Source of the DNA: Raphanus sativus
Lineage: Eukaryota; Streptophyta; Magnoliopsida; Brassicales; Brassicaceae
NCBI RefSeq assembly: GCF_000801105.2
Contig: NC_079511.1
Location: 15,089,792 to 15,153,791, forward strand
Direction: 5' to 3'
Length of the DNA: 64,000 nucleotides
The first letter of the stretch is position 1; each line of letters opens with the position of its first letter. The translations under genes and the position numbers were made by a program. A model generated the notes under the pieces. The model was not told the DNA's origin and did not search any database. It saw only the letters and a program-made list of their open reading frames with translations. Below, piece after piece: positions 9,756 to 21,080 of the stretch.

Positions 9756-11007
9756 TGATACGTGCTCAAATTATCCTAGAGCAATCTTACTCTCATAAAA
9801 AAGGTCAAGTTGTAGTACTTAGGAATCGAATCCACAAGGAGCTGGGGTACACATTAGATTTTATTATAACTAAGCTAGGTTGAAGATTTCAAAACAATAA
9901 ATTGCAAGTAAACTTAGAATGTTGAACGAGACAATTGCTCAATTGATTGATTTGGGAGTATAACAAATATGATGAAGGCGTTAGACTTAAGATTTCTATT
10001 CAGGTTATCAGGATTATAATGATATGAATGCTTATGTGAGATGCTTGTATGATATTAAAGAACCCAACAGTAACAATAACTGTACCACTGTCGTTTTCTA
10101 GGTTTATCTATTACTAGATCTATTGATTCACTACACGCGCATGTCATAATCAGGAAGGCATCGATCGATGTTCTGTCGAACGTATCGATCGACATAGCCT
10201 TGCGTCAATCGATCTATATTTCTATAGGAGAATCGATCGATGCGCCTCTAGTAAGGTTTAAGCGCGGGTTGATAACAGTTCACTAGAAGTTTGCTAGACC
10301 ATGATGTCGCTTGTACCTAACAAATCCTAACTCAGAGAAGATAGATCCAAGGATAAATCCACTATTTTCATGTATATGTTAGCTACTTCTACACAAGCAT
10401 TAAGAACAATCTTCTAAGATGAATATCATAACTCAAATATTTATATTTGGGGCTAATCCCTTAAAACCTATTTGAATCCTAAATATAACAAGGTGTTTAC
10501 TTAGACATAGCTAAGAAAAACATCATAAACATTAAATAAAACTGCATAGAATATATAGATGAACAGAAAGTAATGATATTCAAGAAAGCTCTTAATAGTA
10601 ACTCTCTCTCTCTCTCAACTCATAAAAACGACTCTCTTTCTTCAAATACTTAAGCAAGGTATAAATAGTAAATATTAGGTTAAAACTCGTCAGGGGCATC
10701 TTGGTAATTAGATGGAATCTTGGGCTTCAAGTCGACTGCGACCAAACTAGGCTTCTGTGTGTTTCCTATCGATCGGTATCACTAAGTGTGTATCGATCGA
10801 TATGTATCTCTCCGTGTCGACCTCAAGTGGTTGATATGGTCATCTCGGGTGAAATCTCTAAAGTGCTCCAAAATGCTCCAAAACACCATCTTTCCTCCAA
10901 TTACTCATGAACCTATAAATATACTATCTAGACTCCAAAATGCATTAAATCTGTTCTAAAACTCCTATATACAATGACTAAAATCGAGTCAAATTCATGG
11001 TATATCA
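9756..11007 (-). mobile_element. Athila-like LTR (copy 2), complete, 1252 bp
   Basis: Plus-strand ends TGATACGTGCTC and CATGGTATATCA give the TG...CA termini with a TGATA/TATCA inverted repeat. On the minus strand its end at 9756 is followed by AATT and a primer-binding site complementary to the tRNA-Asp 3' end (TGGCGCCGTTCC). It matches the LTRs at 5856-9654 and 15704-16783. Inside are several ATCGATCGAT-like words. No coding sequence. Confidence 0.85.
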
Positions 11008-11089
11008 AATATTGGGGTTACTGAATAAAATTCACAACTTAATTGGTGATAATTATGAGGTTATCAACATTCATGTTTATTATAGTTTC

Positions 11090-12850
11090 TAACTGATCGA
11101 AGAAGACTTATGTTGAAGTCTTCTATTTTAGTTTTTGTAAAACTAAATTTGACTTAGTTTTTCAGCACAAACATGTAAAAAATGTATTATGTTTTAACTA
11201 TTTAATATTATTTGTAACATATTAAGGAGAGGGCGAAGTCTATGACTCTAGCACTTTGAGGACTTAAAGAACAATCACTATGAAACCGAGTATAATGAGT
11301 GGTGTCACACATATCAAAGAAAGATATGTTTATTTTCTCAAGAAGACTTCTAATGAAAGTTTTGTATCTTTGAACTTATGTAATGTTTTATCTTTTGTGA
11401 ATCTGACTAAGTGTTCTTGAGAATTCTTCTCCCTTAGTTGTAATAAATTTGATTTTTTTTTTGTGTTATTGTGTTTTGCTATTGAAATTGTAATAATAAC
11501 TTCAATTATATCAAGTAATTTTGGCAAGATAATATTGTGGAAAATGAACATATTTACCAAATTTTTTTCATTAGTATATCTTCAAATTTACAAAAAAATC
11601 ACAACTAAAGGAGTACATATGCAAATCACAAAACAAACCATAAACAAAACTATTATAGATCATTACCCTACAAAGACAAGTTTGGACTCCACTTGATATG
11701 GAAGAAAACTCTGCCAGAAGATTTCCTGAAAATCTTCTAGCACATTATATTGTAGAAGACTTCGGAGAAAACTTATGGGAAGTCTTGCAGATCTGAAAAT
11801 CTGCATATCGAAATCCAGATCTGAAAAACCTGTATATAAAAAAAAACGTTCAAAAGGCTTAAAAATAGAGAAAAGGAGTGGGAGATTAGATATATACACA
11901 ACGTACATATCTAAGTGGAAGATGAGAACCATCTGATTAAAAACTTGCAACAAAAAGATATATTAGTGAGAAAGACATGAAAAAACAAAATAATATAAAG
12001 TTTAATTTTTTCAAGTGAAAGAGATTAGAGTGGGTTTAGAGAGTTTTAGTTTGAGAAAATGTAAGAACTTTATACAACATGAGGTTACCAAATGAAGAAA
12101 AATCAGACATAAAAACTTACCAAAATGCTCAGATCTGTTTTGAAATGGAGACATGGGAGAAAACTCTGTTAGAAGACTTCGAGGAAGTCTTCTTACGCAT
12201 TATATTTTAGAAGACTTCCTAGAATTCTTCCAGATCTGGAAACGTCTGCATATCCAAATCAAGATCTTAAAAATTTGCATATCCAAAAACGTTCAAATGA
12301 CTTAAAAATAGAGAAAATGAGTGGAATATTATATAAATATACCTTTATAGAACACACAAAATACATATCTAAAATTGATAGATATACCTTTAAATGAGTG
12401 GAAGATGAGAACCATGTGATGAAAAACCTGCAAAAATAAGATACATTAGTGAGAAAGACATGAGACAAAAACAATAAATTGATATAAAATTTGGTGTTTA
12501 ATAAGTTCAAAGAGATTAGAGAAATGTTGGAGAATTTTAGAACGAGAAACATAACATTTTTGTTGCAGCTATTTGAGAGGAGGAGAGAGAATGTATAAAT
12601 TTTTCTTTATATAGGCTGACAAAAAATCCAATTGGGTTAAATATTTTGATTCAGAAGACTTTAAAATAAGTCGTCTAGGCTTTCAAGTAAGTCTTCTAAT
12701 AGAAGATTTCCTAGATGACTTACTTGTAAGTCGTCCAGAAGAGTTCATTACTTTTAGCGGGAAATTAACATATTTTTAGCCGGAGTTAGAAGATATTTAG
12801 AGAAGTCTTTTATACGACTTCCCTGTAAGTTGCCTAGACCCTAAAGATAA
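11090..12850. repeat. Palindrome-rich tandem repeat region (AGAAGACTTC family)
   Basis: Motifs of the type AGAAGACTTNNNNGAAGTCTTCT occur at about 11103, 11340, 11720, 11755, 12170 and 12210, and AAGTCGTCTAG-type versions at 12660-12830. Two direct copies of a roughly 450-bp unit are visible, starting near 11697 (GGAAGAAAACTCTGCCAGAAG) and near 12147 (GGAGAAAACTCTGTTAGAAG). They share AAAACGTTCAAA, GTGGAAGATGAGAACCAT and AGTGAGAAAGACATGA. The open frames here are chance. The motif is a sister version of the palindrome at 4.9-5.8 kb. Confidence 0.65.
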
Positions 12851-12945
12851 CCCCTAAACTAATTTAACTAACTAAACATTTCATAAAATCAAATTAAACT
12901 TAAAAAATGTAACTATACACAGAAATAAACACATATATGTAAAAA

Positions 12946-14511
12946 CTAGGTGTCTTACCCGCTCAGGCGGGCATAATCATTTTATAATTATTTATTAATA
13001 CATATATTATTAATAAAAAACTTCCTTGATTTATGTTTTCATTTTTTAATTCTTACATATTATAAATATTTCTTTTTCATCCACATATTATAAATATTTT
13101 GAAATTTTGTTTTGAACATTATATCTATTAATAATAAATAAATATTTGAAATTATTCAATATTTTATTTTCAAATATATAAATTAAAAATTTTGTTTGAT
13201 TAATATTAAGTTATGTAATTTTCTATTTTTAACTTTTTAATTAAAACATTATTGAGATAACAACACAATACACATATCAATTATCATTTTTGCTTAAAAT
13301 ATATTTTTAGATTTAGGATTATTTTCATTAATATTAATTTTAATCACTTATCTAATTAAATATTTTGTTAACTCATTTCTATTTTTGAATTTTTATATAA
13401 AAAGATATTTTCAGATAACAATAATATATATATATATATATATGTATGTATGAAATTTCTTTTATCTTAAAATATATTTTTGTTGTGATAATTCTTATTA
13501 TTACTAATTTAATCACTCATCTAATTAAGAAAATTAAAATTTGTTTTTTTTGTGGATAATTTATATATTCCATTCATTAAAGATATGAATGATATTAAGC
13601 ACTCTAACTTTTAAAGTGAGAGCTTAATTGTAAAAATATTAGTTTTAATCACTTATCTAATCAAATAATTTCAATTTATTTTCATTTTTTTAATTTTAAT
13701 TTTTATTGTCATCAACAACAAAGACTCATATAGACTCTGCGGACCAAACTGAGAACTCTGCATCCATGTGAACGACGAAAGACGATTGCTGCCTAGCACT
13801 ACGCGCTAGATGATCCGCCTTTGAATTCTCCGTCCGTTTTACATGGATGATCTGTGAGCTTGAGAAACTATCTTTTAATTTCTTAATATCCTCCAGATAA
13901 CTTGCGAAGGCTGGCCACTCCTCTGGTTCCGAAACCATCTTCACCAACTGAGAACAATCCGTTGCAAACGTAACCTGGTACTGTCGTAAATTCTTCATAC
14001 ACTCAATTGCCCAAATTAAAACCTCTACCTCGGAATGAAGTGGAGATAGACTGGCCCTAACATTTCGCGCCCCCCATTAAACCCGTAAATCCTTCTAGCA
14101 TGCTAAACCACCCTTGTCCCGAGAAAATTTTCATTTTTATATTAAAAGTATTTCAGATAACAACCAAATATATATACAAAGTATCTTTTTATTTTAAAAT
14201 GTATTTTAAGTAAATTAAATTTCCTTTTTAACATAAAAATTCGTTTTTTTATTTTTATATTAAAAATATTTCAGATAACAACCAAATATATATATATGAA
14301 GTATCTTTTTATTTTAAAATATATTTTTTAATTTTAGATAATTCTTAATATAATACTAATTTTAACTTAATCAAGAAAGTTAAAATTCGTTTTTTTATTT
14401 TGATAGATAATTTATATTTTTATTCATTAAGGGTACAAACGATATTAGCCACTCTAACTTTTAATGTAAGAGTTCCGTTGCGAAAAATCACTTCGTAAAT
14501 AATAGTATAGA
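12946..14511 (-). mobile_element. Non-autonomous Helitron (1566 bp) with a nested LINE fragment
   Basis: On the minus strand the element starts TCTATACTATTATTTACG at 14511 and ends with a hairpin (GCCCGCC TGA GCGGGT, about 12956-12972) and CTAG at 12946-12949, between host A and T. Three diverged copies of a block with ATTTCAGATAACAACCAAATATAT lie at about 13395, 14150 and 14265. A LINE 3' end is inserted at 13690-14130. No Helitron helicase gene is present. Confidence 0.75.
13692..14130 (-). pseudogene. 5'-truncated LINE (L1-type), RNase H domain only
   Basis: Minus-strand coding sequence for the C-terminal RNase H-like domain of a plant L1-type LINE. Visible signatures are ATDCSQLVKMVSEPEEWPAF, ENSKADHLARSARQQ and the C-terminal SFVVHMDAE, with a stop at 13726-13728. 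The open part from the first methionine spans 13726-13998, and homologous but broken sequence continues to about 14130. After the stop comes a short 3' UTR and an A-rich tail (T-rich on the plus strand, 13690-13715). The words TTTTCATTTTT on both sides (about 13682 and 14130) may be the target duplication. It lies inside the Helitron. Confidence 0.7.
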
Positions 14512-14761
14512 TAAAATTTTCTTTTTCAAAAAAGAATTTAAACTTTACAAAATCTAACCCTAAGAATAGATACAATACTACAACATATGTTTGTCAAAAT
14601 CTAAACCAAAGAATATCATGATTCACTACTTTCACTCATCTATATTGAAAACATTCAATTTTTTATATCTTAATTATATTGCTTAAAACTATTTATAATT
14701 ACATGATTTTAATTTTTCACTTATCAAAATATTTTTTACAAAATTCATTAATTATTTTAAA

Positions 14762-14975
14762 GATCAACCATACTAGACGACTTACATTATCTCATAAGAC
14801 TCAGAAGACTTTCCGGGGCTATATTCGTAAAAATGAGTTCTGATTTTTTGTTTGGTTACAAAGGTCTGGCTGTAATTTCACAAGAATTTTAGGTTAGTTT
14901 TGCATTTAATTCAAATTTGGTTATAGTTTTGTATTTACACTCAAGTTTTGAGTTATATTTGGCAAATCAAATATT
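14762..14975. repeat. Short member of the GACGACTT palindrome family
   Basis: Starts TAGACGACTTACATTATC, then CAGAAGACTTTCC, and ends with GTTTTGAGTTATATTTGGCAAAT. The last part is the reverse complement of the ATTTGCCAAAAATGACTC end seen at 61694. It therefore appears to be an element end joined directly to palindrome motifs. The flanks (14512-14760 and 14975-15510) are AT-rich with nothing recognisable. Confidence 0.5.
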
Positions 14976-15519
14976 ATATATTTAATATTTTCTCAACAAC
15001 AATACAAATTATTAATATTGGAGGCGTTAAACGTATCTTAAATTTGTAAAATATATACCTAAATTGTACTGTTAATAATTTTAAAATATTTAAATATTGT
15101 TCCAAACCGCATTTTCTTTGTTTGAGTGTTAATAGTTATTTTTTTTTACAAATTATAAGAAATTATATTATATACTAATAATGTGTATATTTCTACATAT
15201 ACATATGTAAATTTTTATAATTTTGTTTTAACTTTCTCAAGATTTCTCAAAAAGATATTTATTTATTTTGGTATGTTTAATTTAAAACTTGATTGTTTTA
15301 TTACCTATTAATTTACATTATATAATCCAATCATAAAATTTTGATAATTTTGTCATTTTTTATTTTATATAAAAAACTTAGTCTAAGTTTTGTAAAGACA
15401 ACTAAAGTAATTATAATTTTTTTAGAATAAATAATGGTCTATAAATCTTAATAACATCATATTAAATTTTATATTTCATATTAAATCTTATTTTATATGA
15501 AAAATCTGTTTACGGATTG

Positions 15520-15590
15520 AAACGTTCCAAAGCAGCTGGATCAGTAGAGAAAAATTCCTTGTTCTTTTTGCTTCTGGTTATGCTGGACAT
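15520..15590 (-). pseudogene. Truncated gag start of an Athila-like element
   Basis: Minus-strand start codon at 15590 followed by a short basic peptide beginning MSSITRSKKNKEFFSTDP. It is preceded by TTTCAG just upstream, the same arrangement as the gag start of the complete Athila element (TTTCAGGTGTATG at 19828). The reading frame ends after about 23 codons, where the element is cut off. It links the LTR at 15704-16783 to a gypsy/Athila family. Confidence 0.5.
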
Positions 15591-15685
15591 GCACCTGAAA
15601 AGAAAAGAAATTTTTTTATCACTAACAAGTAGTAAAGTAACAAAAACGTAGACTTAAATAAAATCTAATGGCGATCGAAGCTCCC

Positions 15686-15703
15686 CGGCAATGGCACCAA
15701 ATT
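15686..15703 (-). promoter_or_regulatory. Primer-binding site (tRNA-Asp type), 18 nt
   Basis: Reads CTCCCCGGCAATGGCACC on the plus strand, that is, the tRNA-Asp 3' end with a few changes, next to the LTR. The match stops after about 18 nt, as expected for a normal PBS. This contrasts with the extended match at 9678-9751. Confidence 0.7.
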
Positions 15704-16783
15704 TGATATGTGCTCAAATTACCCTAGAAAAATTTTAATCTCATCAAAAGAGGTCAAGTTGATCAAATCAACAAGGAGCTAGGGAACTCACTAGATCTTA
15801 TTGTAAATAAGCTAGGTTAAAGATTCTAAAGCAGTAAATTGCAAGTAACTTAAAACTGGTGAGCAAGACAATTACTCGATTGATTGATTAGGGAGTTTAA
15901 CAGATATGATGAAGGCGCTAGACTTAGGTTTTCTATTCAGGGATCTCTATAGGAGAATCGATCGATGCACTATAGGAGAATCGATCGATGCACCTCGAGT
16001 AAGCTTTAAGCGCGGGTTGATAACAGTTCACCAGAGATTTGCTAGACCATGATGTCGTCTGCGCCTAGATAATTCTAGCTCAGAGAAGATAGATCCTAGG
16101 ATAATATCCACTGTCATCATGTATAGGTTAACTACTCCTATACAAGCATTAAGAACAATCTTCTAAGATGAATATCACATGCTCAAGTATTCATATTTGG
16201 AGCTAATCTCTCAAAACCTATTTGAATCCTAAATCTAACAAAGGTGTTTTCTCAGACATAGCCAAGCAAAACATCATAACAATTAAATAAAACTGCATAG
16301 ATAAAATAGATAGAAATAAATGTGTTCAAGAAAGCTCTCAATAGTAATTCTCTCTCTCTCAAAACTGTGTTGTAAAAACCTTAGGTAAAAAGTGTGTCTA
16401 AAAGTTTCTCTGTTTCTTAATATTAGGTAAGACATAAATACTATAATAATTAGGTTAAAATTCGTCGGAGGTATCTTGGTAAATATATGAAATCTTGGGT
16501 TTCAAGTCGGTTGTGACCAAACTGGACTTCTGTGTTTTTCCCATCGATCGATATCACTGAAGGTGTATCGATCGATATGTCTCTCTCCGTGTCGACCTCG
16601 TGTGGTCGATATGGTCTTTTCGGGTGAAATTTCTAAAATGCTCCAAAATGCTCCAAAATCACCATATTTCCTTAAATTTCTCTTGAACCTGTAAATATGC
16701 TATATAGACTCCAAAATGGATTAAATCTATCCTAAAACTCTTATATACCATGGCTAAAATCGGGTCAAATTCATGGTATGTCA
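15704..16783 (-). mobile_element. Athila-like LTR (copy 3), with internal deletion
   Basis: Plus-strand ends TGATATGTGCTC and CATGGTATGTCA match copy 2 (9756-11007). It is about 170 bp shorter; part of the block after TTCTATTCAGG is missing, and a segment with CTATAGGAGAATCGATCGATGCAC is doubled. On the minus strand it is a 5' LTR followed by PBS, leader and the gag start at 15590, after which the element is truncated. Confidence 0.8.
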
Positions 16784-16859
16784 CATGCGTCGATCCTTCA
16801 TCATATGCCTCCCCACGGTCTACGTAGTGCTGAATTTCTTGATACCAAATTTGCCTCTG

Positions 16860-17379
16860 CAATTAACAGGACTTATCCGAAATTTCTTAAGAGTAGACAT
16901 AAAAAGGCCTACATGTTTCCGAAAGGATTGAGGATTATTTTTTCCCTCAGGAGATGATCCAAAGGACCACCATAACAAGGTATAAATTTTCTTTCAATGT
17001 TTGGAGCAAACATTGGGTTGGCATTTGATTTGATGCTGAATGTGGGGTTCTCACTGTTCTCGATTGCAATACGACACTGTTTAAAGATAAGTCATTGGAG
17101 CAATATATAACATCCATCGTGCAGATGTTACCCTATCTCGCTAAATTTTCCTGTCAAACTATAGGAGCTAAACCTGATATCCAGTGTTATAATATTGCTA
17201 GGCCGAAATCTGTCGCACATGGTAAAAATCCTTCTGATTCTGGATTAATGGCTCTGCTGTTAATGGCCACACACGCTGTCTATGGCATCGAAGCGTGTAA
17301 AAATATCATTCATGAAATTCTCGAAGAAGAAGGAAGGCGGGCTGCAATATTAGCGTATGAGTTCAAGGAGCAACTGTAG
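16860..17379 (+). pseudogene. Ulp1-like (C48) cysteine protease fragment of a Mutator-like element
   Basis: The open part 17095-17379 encodes the end of a Ulp1-like peptidase domain, and the reading continues upstream past a stop (KHWVGI near 17008, LDCNTTLF near 17065). These are the His and Asp regions of the C48 family. The expected catalytic Cys-Gly region reads NPSDSGLMALLLM, that is, Ser in place of Cys. Such Ulp1-like genes travel with Kaonashi-type MULEs in Brassicaceae (established knowledge). Neighbouring MULE pieces lie at 29.4 and 31.7-34.9 kb. Given the stop, the truncated N-terminus and the Ser, I call it a pseudogene. Function is not inferred. Confidence 0.65.
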
Positions 17380-18281
17380 ATAAGGGTAACTATTGTTGTT
17401 TTTTTGGTATAATTTAAATACATTATAACTGAATTTCACTTGTTACAATTAAGATGTCTGCTATGTCTGACTTGTTCTGACTTTACATCTTCTTTCTTAT
17501 TTTTTTATTTGGATGTCTATATAAACCTTGCCATTTGAACTACTTATTTGGATGTCTATATAAACCTTGCCATTTGAACTACTTTCCCATGGTGAAATGT
17601 TAGTGGTATGTTAATATAGTTTTTGTGTTATTTCAAGTTTCATTTGATCAAATCCGGAATATTGTTCCCGTTTAATAGTGTCAGATTCAAAATTTGTTAG
17701 TTTTTTCTAACTTGTAGTATTCAGCAATAGACAGCAGGAGGTTTGGTTATGCGTTAGACATTTGGTTACTTCTTCACTTAAGCCTAAATTCATTGGTAAA
17801 GTTTGATTGAGTTGGTATAAATTATGAAATCAACTATGATTAATTCTGGTGTAACACATTTTCTATATTGTTCATTTATAAGCTATATGTATATTATATG
17901 CTAACTTCAAATTATTAGACTTTTGAATATTATAATAATGTGAAATAAAATAAAAAAACCATAATAAACATGATTATATAGTCAAAGGGAATAGGCCTCA
18001 CCTAAAATCATCCTAAGATTCTGGCGAAACTTCTAGCACTAGAAAAAATACGCTTGTATACTCTCTCAGCAGCAAGACCATAGAATAGGAGATCAAAATA
18101 ACCAATAATTTGGAAAGAAAACATAAAATTATAATTATCAGACGGAAATCAGTTACTCTTGTGCTGGTCTCTTCATGTTAGACATGCATATTGAAAATAA
18201 CATTGTTTTTCAAATCTCTGGTATATATCACAGTATTTTTTTTCGTATTTCTCATAAACTAAATATCATCATCATATCTAT
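17380..18281. other. AT-rich spacer, possibly MULE non-coding sequence
   Basis: No gene recognised. A 50-bp block with TTATTTGGATGTCTATATAA and CTTGCCATTTGAACTAC is directly repeated in tandem at about 17500-17583. Confidence 0.5.
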
Positions 18282-19707
18282 TGATGTCTTGCATATTTCC
18301 ATTGTTTTATCTTCATATTCGCATGCATTTTGATCATCTAGAATAGGGTTTAGACATGTTTAGGTTGCATTTTGCATACAAAAGTCTTTATCAGGTGTTG
18401 GAGTACCATATGGAGCATTTGGGATGCATTGGGGACTCAAAAGAGGCAAAAGGACTGATTTAGAGTCGACCAAAGCCACAACGGCCTCACCCCAGCGGGT
18501 CCCGTCGGTCGCTGCGACCTCATCACCTGGAGCGGCCTCACCCCAGCGACTCCCACCACCCGCTGCGACTTCACCAGCCTGGAGCGGCTTCACCTCAGCG
18601 GCCCGTGCCGCTCGCTCGTCTTCTCCGGAGCGACCCGTCCCAGCGGGCCATCCTGGTCGCTGTGAATCATCAACTGGAGCGCTCCCGAGCCAGCGAGGAG
18701 ACCAGCTCGCTCGTCTCATCTGCAGCGGCCGTGCGGAGCGACCCCTCCTGGTCGCTCCGAGCCCGTTTCATCTCGAACTTAAAAATTTCTCAGGGGCATT
18801 TTAGTCATTTGTATGCACGTTTTTCTGTTCTAAAACCTAAGTTTAAGTATTGTGTAAGCCACCAGAGGCTAATCTATCTTCTGTCACTTGGTAAACATCA
18901 TTCTATTGGGAGATTTCATCTTTTTGGATCATTGATTCTCTTGTTCTTATTTTATTTCTTATTGATTTCTGTTATTTTCATCTCGGTTTATGATCAATCT
19001 GAAATTCAATATGGGTTTAAGAATGATCATGAACCTTAGTGAGTAATCCACCATTGAATTCATGGGTTAGAAAGATTTAGGGTGATTAAGTTAGTTTTAG
19101 GATGTTTTAGTATAAATCAAACCTTATTCCTTGCCTAGGAGAGTGTTCATAATGCATCTATTGAGTTGGTCTCTCAAAAGTTGATCTTTAGACATCTCCC
19201 ACCCACAAGGTGTTCGATGATATGTCTGAGTCAACTCTCCTAAGCTCTTAACACACTTTACCAAAGACATTTGTTGTTAAGGGTGTTAAGATAGCCAATA
19301 GACTTGTTGTTAATGATTGCTTTTATATTATTCAGCCAAAGACATTTGATGTCTGAAATGTGTTAGCAAATGAACATTCATCTAGACATAGAGTTTGTTT
19401 AGGATTGTGTCTAAGCTTAAGGTTGATTAGTTTGATTGATTGTTGCCATCCTTAGTTCGAAGCTTGATCACCCAAGGTCTAAATTCCTATACCCATGAGT
19501 TCTCCTTTCTCATAAAAGAAAGTTCATTGATTTACTGTTTTTATTATTTAATTATTGCATTCTAGGTTCTAGAAATCATCAAATCATCGATTGCACTTAG
19601 ATTAAGGAAGTACTTGCATTCTTGGTGCTTTGAATCCCTTGGAATTGGTTCGACATTTCACTCATATTACAACATTTGTTTTAGGAGCCTTGAAACTCCT
19701 AGCATCA
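18282..19707 (+). repeat. 5' LTR of the Athila element
   Basis: 1426 bp, beginning TGATGTCTTGCATATTTCC and ending CTCCTAGCATCA. A GC-rich block with repeated GCGGCCTCACCCCAGCG / GAGCGACCC words lies at about 18480-18770 and creates open frames on both strands (18360-18804) that I regard as spurious. Confidence 0.92.
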
Positions 19708-19710
19708 AAT

Positions 19711-19723
19711 TGGCGCCGTTGCC
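19711..19723 (+). promoter_or_regulatory. Primer-binding site of the Athila element
   Basis: TGGCGCCGTTGCC three bases after the LTR end, complementary to the 3' end (with CCA) of tRNA-Asp. Confidence 0.85.
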
Positions 19724-19835
19724 AAATTCCGAGTTGATTTAAACATTGAGATTTAGTCACTTACTTGAGACTAAGTCATTTTTCTTTTTCTGTTTACTGA
19801 TTCTACATTTTCATCCCTCTTTTAATTTCAGGTGT

Positions 19836-21080
19836 ATGAACTTGAGGAGCAAGGGCACATCAGACCTAGTTCCACTTGTACCTGACATCAGAGCACTTGA
19901 GAGGGGTATATCCAGACAGAGAAGAGCTCAGCAGGACATCGATATGGATCCACCTGCAAACGGTCAAGGGGTTAACCCTCAGCACCCTCCGCGACCTGCT
20001 CGACCGATTGGTACCTATGACCGTCCCAACATCAATAGTCATAGGCTTGGCATCAGAGCCCCAGCTGTGGAGGCTAACAACTTTGAGGTCGAACCAGGAC
20101 TCCTCAACGTGATCGAGAACAACAAGTATCATGGCTTGGCTGTAGAAGACCCATTTGATCACTTGGACAAGTTTGACAGCTACTGTGGTTTTTCAAAGAC
20201 CAATGGCGTGTCCGAGGATGCCTTCAAACTCAAGCTATTCCCTTTCTCTCTGGGAGATAAGGCACGTCAGTGGGAGAAGTCTCTACCTAGCGACTCCATC
20301 ACCACCTGGGATGACTGCAAGAGAGCATTCTTGGAGAAGTTCTTCTCTACTTCAAGAACTGCTAAGCTAAGAAACGAGATATCTAGTTTCCAGCAGAAGA
20401 ACTTGGAAGGCTTCAGTGAAGCTTGGGAGAGATTCAAGGGCTACCAAGCTCAGTGTCCACACCATGGTTTCTCCAAAGAGAGCTTGCTGAGCACCTTCTA
20501 CAGGGGTGCACTTCCTAAGTACAGATCCAGATTGGATACTGCAAGTAATGGGTTCTTCTTGGGGAGAACTGAAGCAGATGCAGAGGAGCTGGTTGACAAC
20601 ATGGTGAAGAGTGACGCAGTCTACAGTGGAGACCATGACATAGGAGATAGAACTGATGATAAGCAGACGAGGAAAGAGTTAAAGGCTTTGCAGGTTAAGA
20701 TCGACATTCTGATTGCTGATAAGGCTACACAAGAGCAGCTGAACTTCGTTGGTAACCCAGCACAAGAAGCACCTCCTGGTGCTAATGAAGTTGATGGTTT
20801 GGAGGGTCAAGAAGAACTGTGTTTCATCAACAACAATGGCAGTTGGTACAAGAAGGAGCCCAATTTTCAGTACAACAACTACCAACATCGATCTTACCCA
20901 AACAACCAGCAGAATGGTTACCAGCCTAGGAGCAACCAGCAAGGCAACTCTCAGCCTCAGCAGAATCCTCCTCCTGGTTTTCCCAACAAAGGAAACCCAT
21001 CTTCTCAGCAGCAAGCTCATCTTTCTAGTTCTGCTTCTCCAGCCAGCAGCACAAATATTCTACTGAAACAAATCTTGTAG
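19836..21080 (+). pseudogene. Athila gag (capsid) region, ended by an in-frame stop
   Basis: I choose the start at 19836 (MNLRSKGTSD), right after a TTTCAG; the open frame extends upstream to 19746 but that part is leader. The retrotransposon gag domain lies around residues 100-250 (DPFDHLDKFDSYCGF, ARQWEKSLPSDSITTWDDC, FLEKFFSTSRTAKLRNEI, HHGFSKESLLSTFY). A Gln/Asn/Pro-rich tail follows. The TAG at 21078-21080 is followed by open coding sequence in the same frame, so it looks like a point mutation inside a single gag-pol frame rather than the natural gag end. Confidence 0.85.

Noticed and set aside
18360..18804. Open frames of 119-144 codons on both strands in the 5' LTR (also 27857-28471 in the 3' LTR)
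   Set aside because: They lie in a GC-rich LTR block, occur on both strands, and change frame between the two LTRs because of a 1-bp gap; no protein signature.
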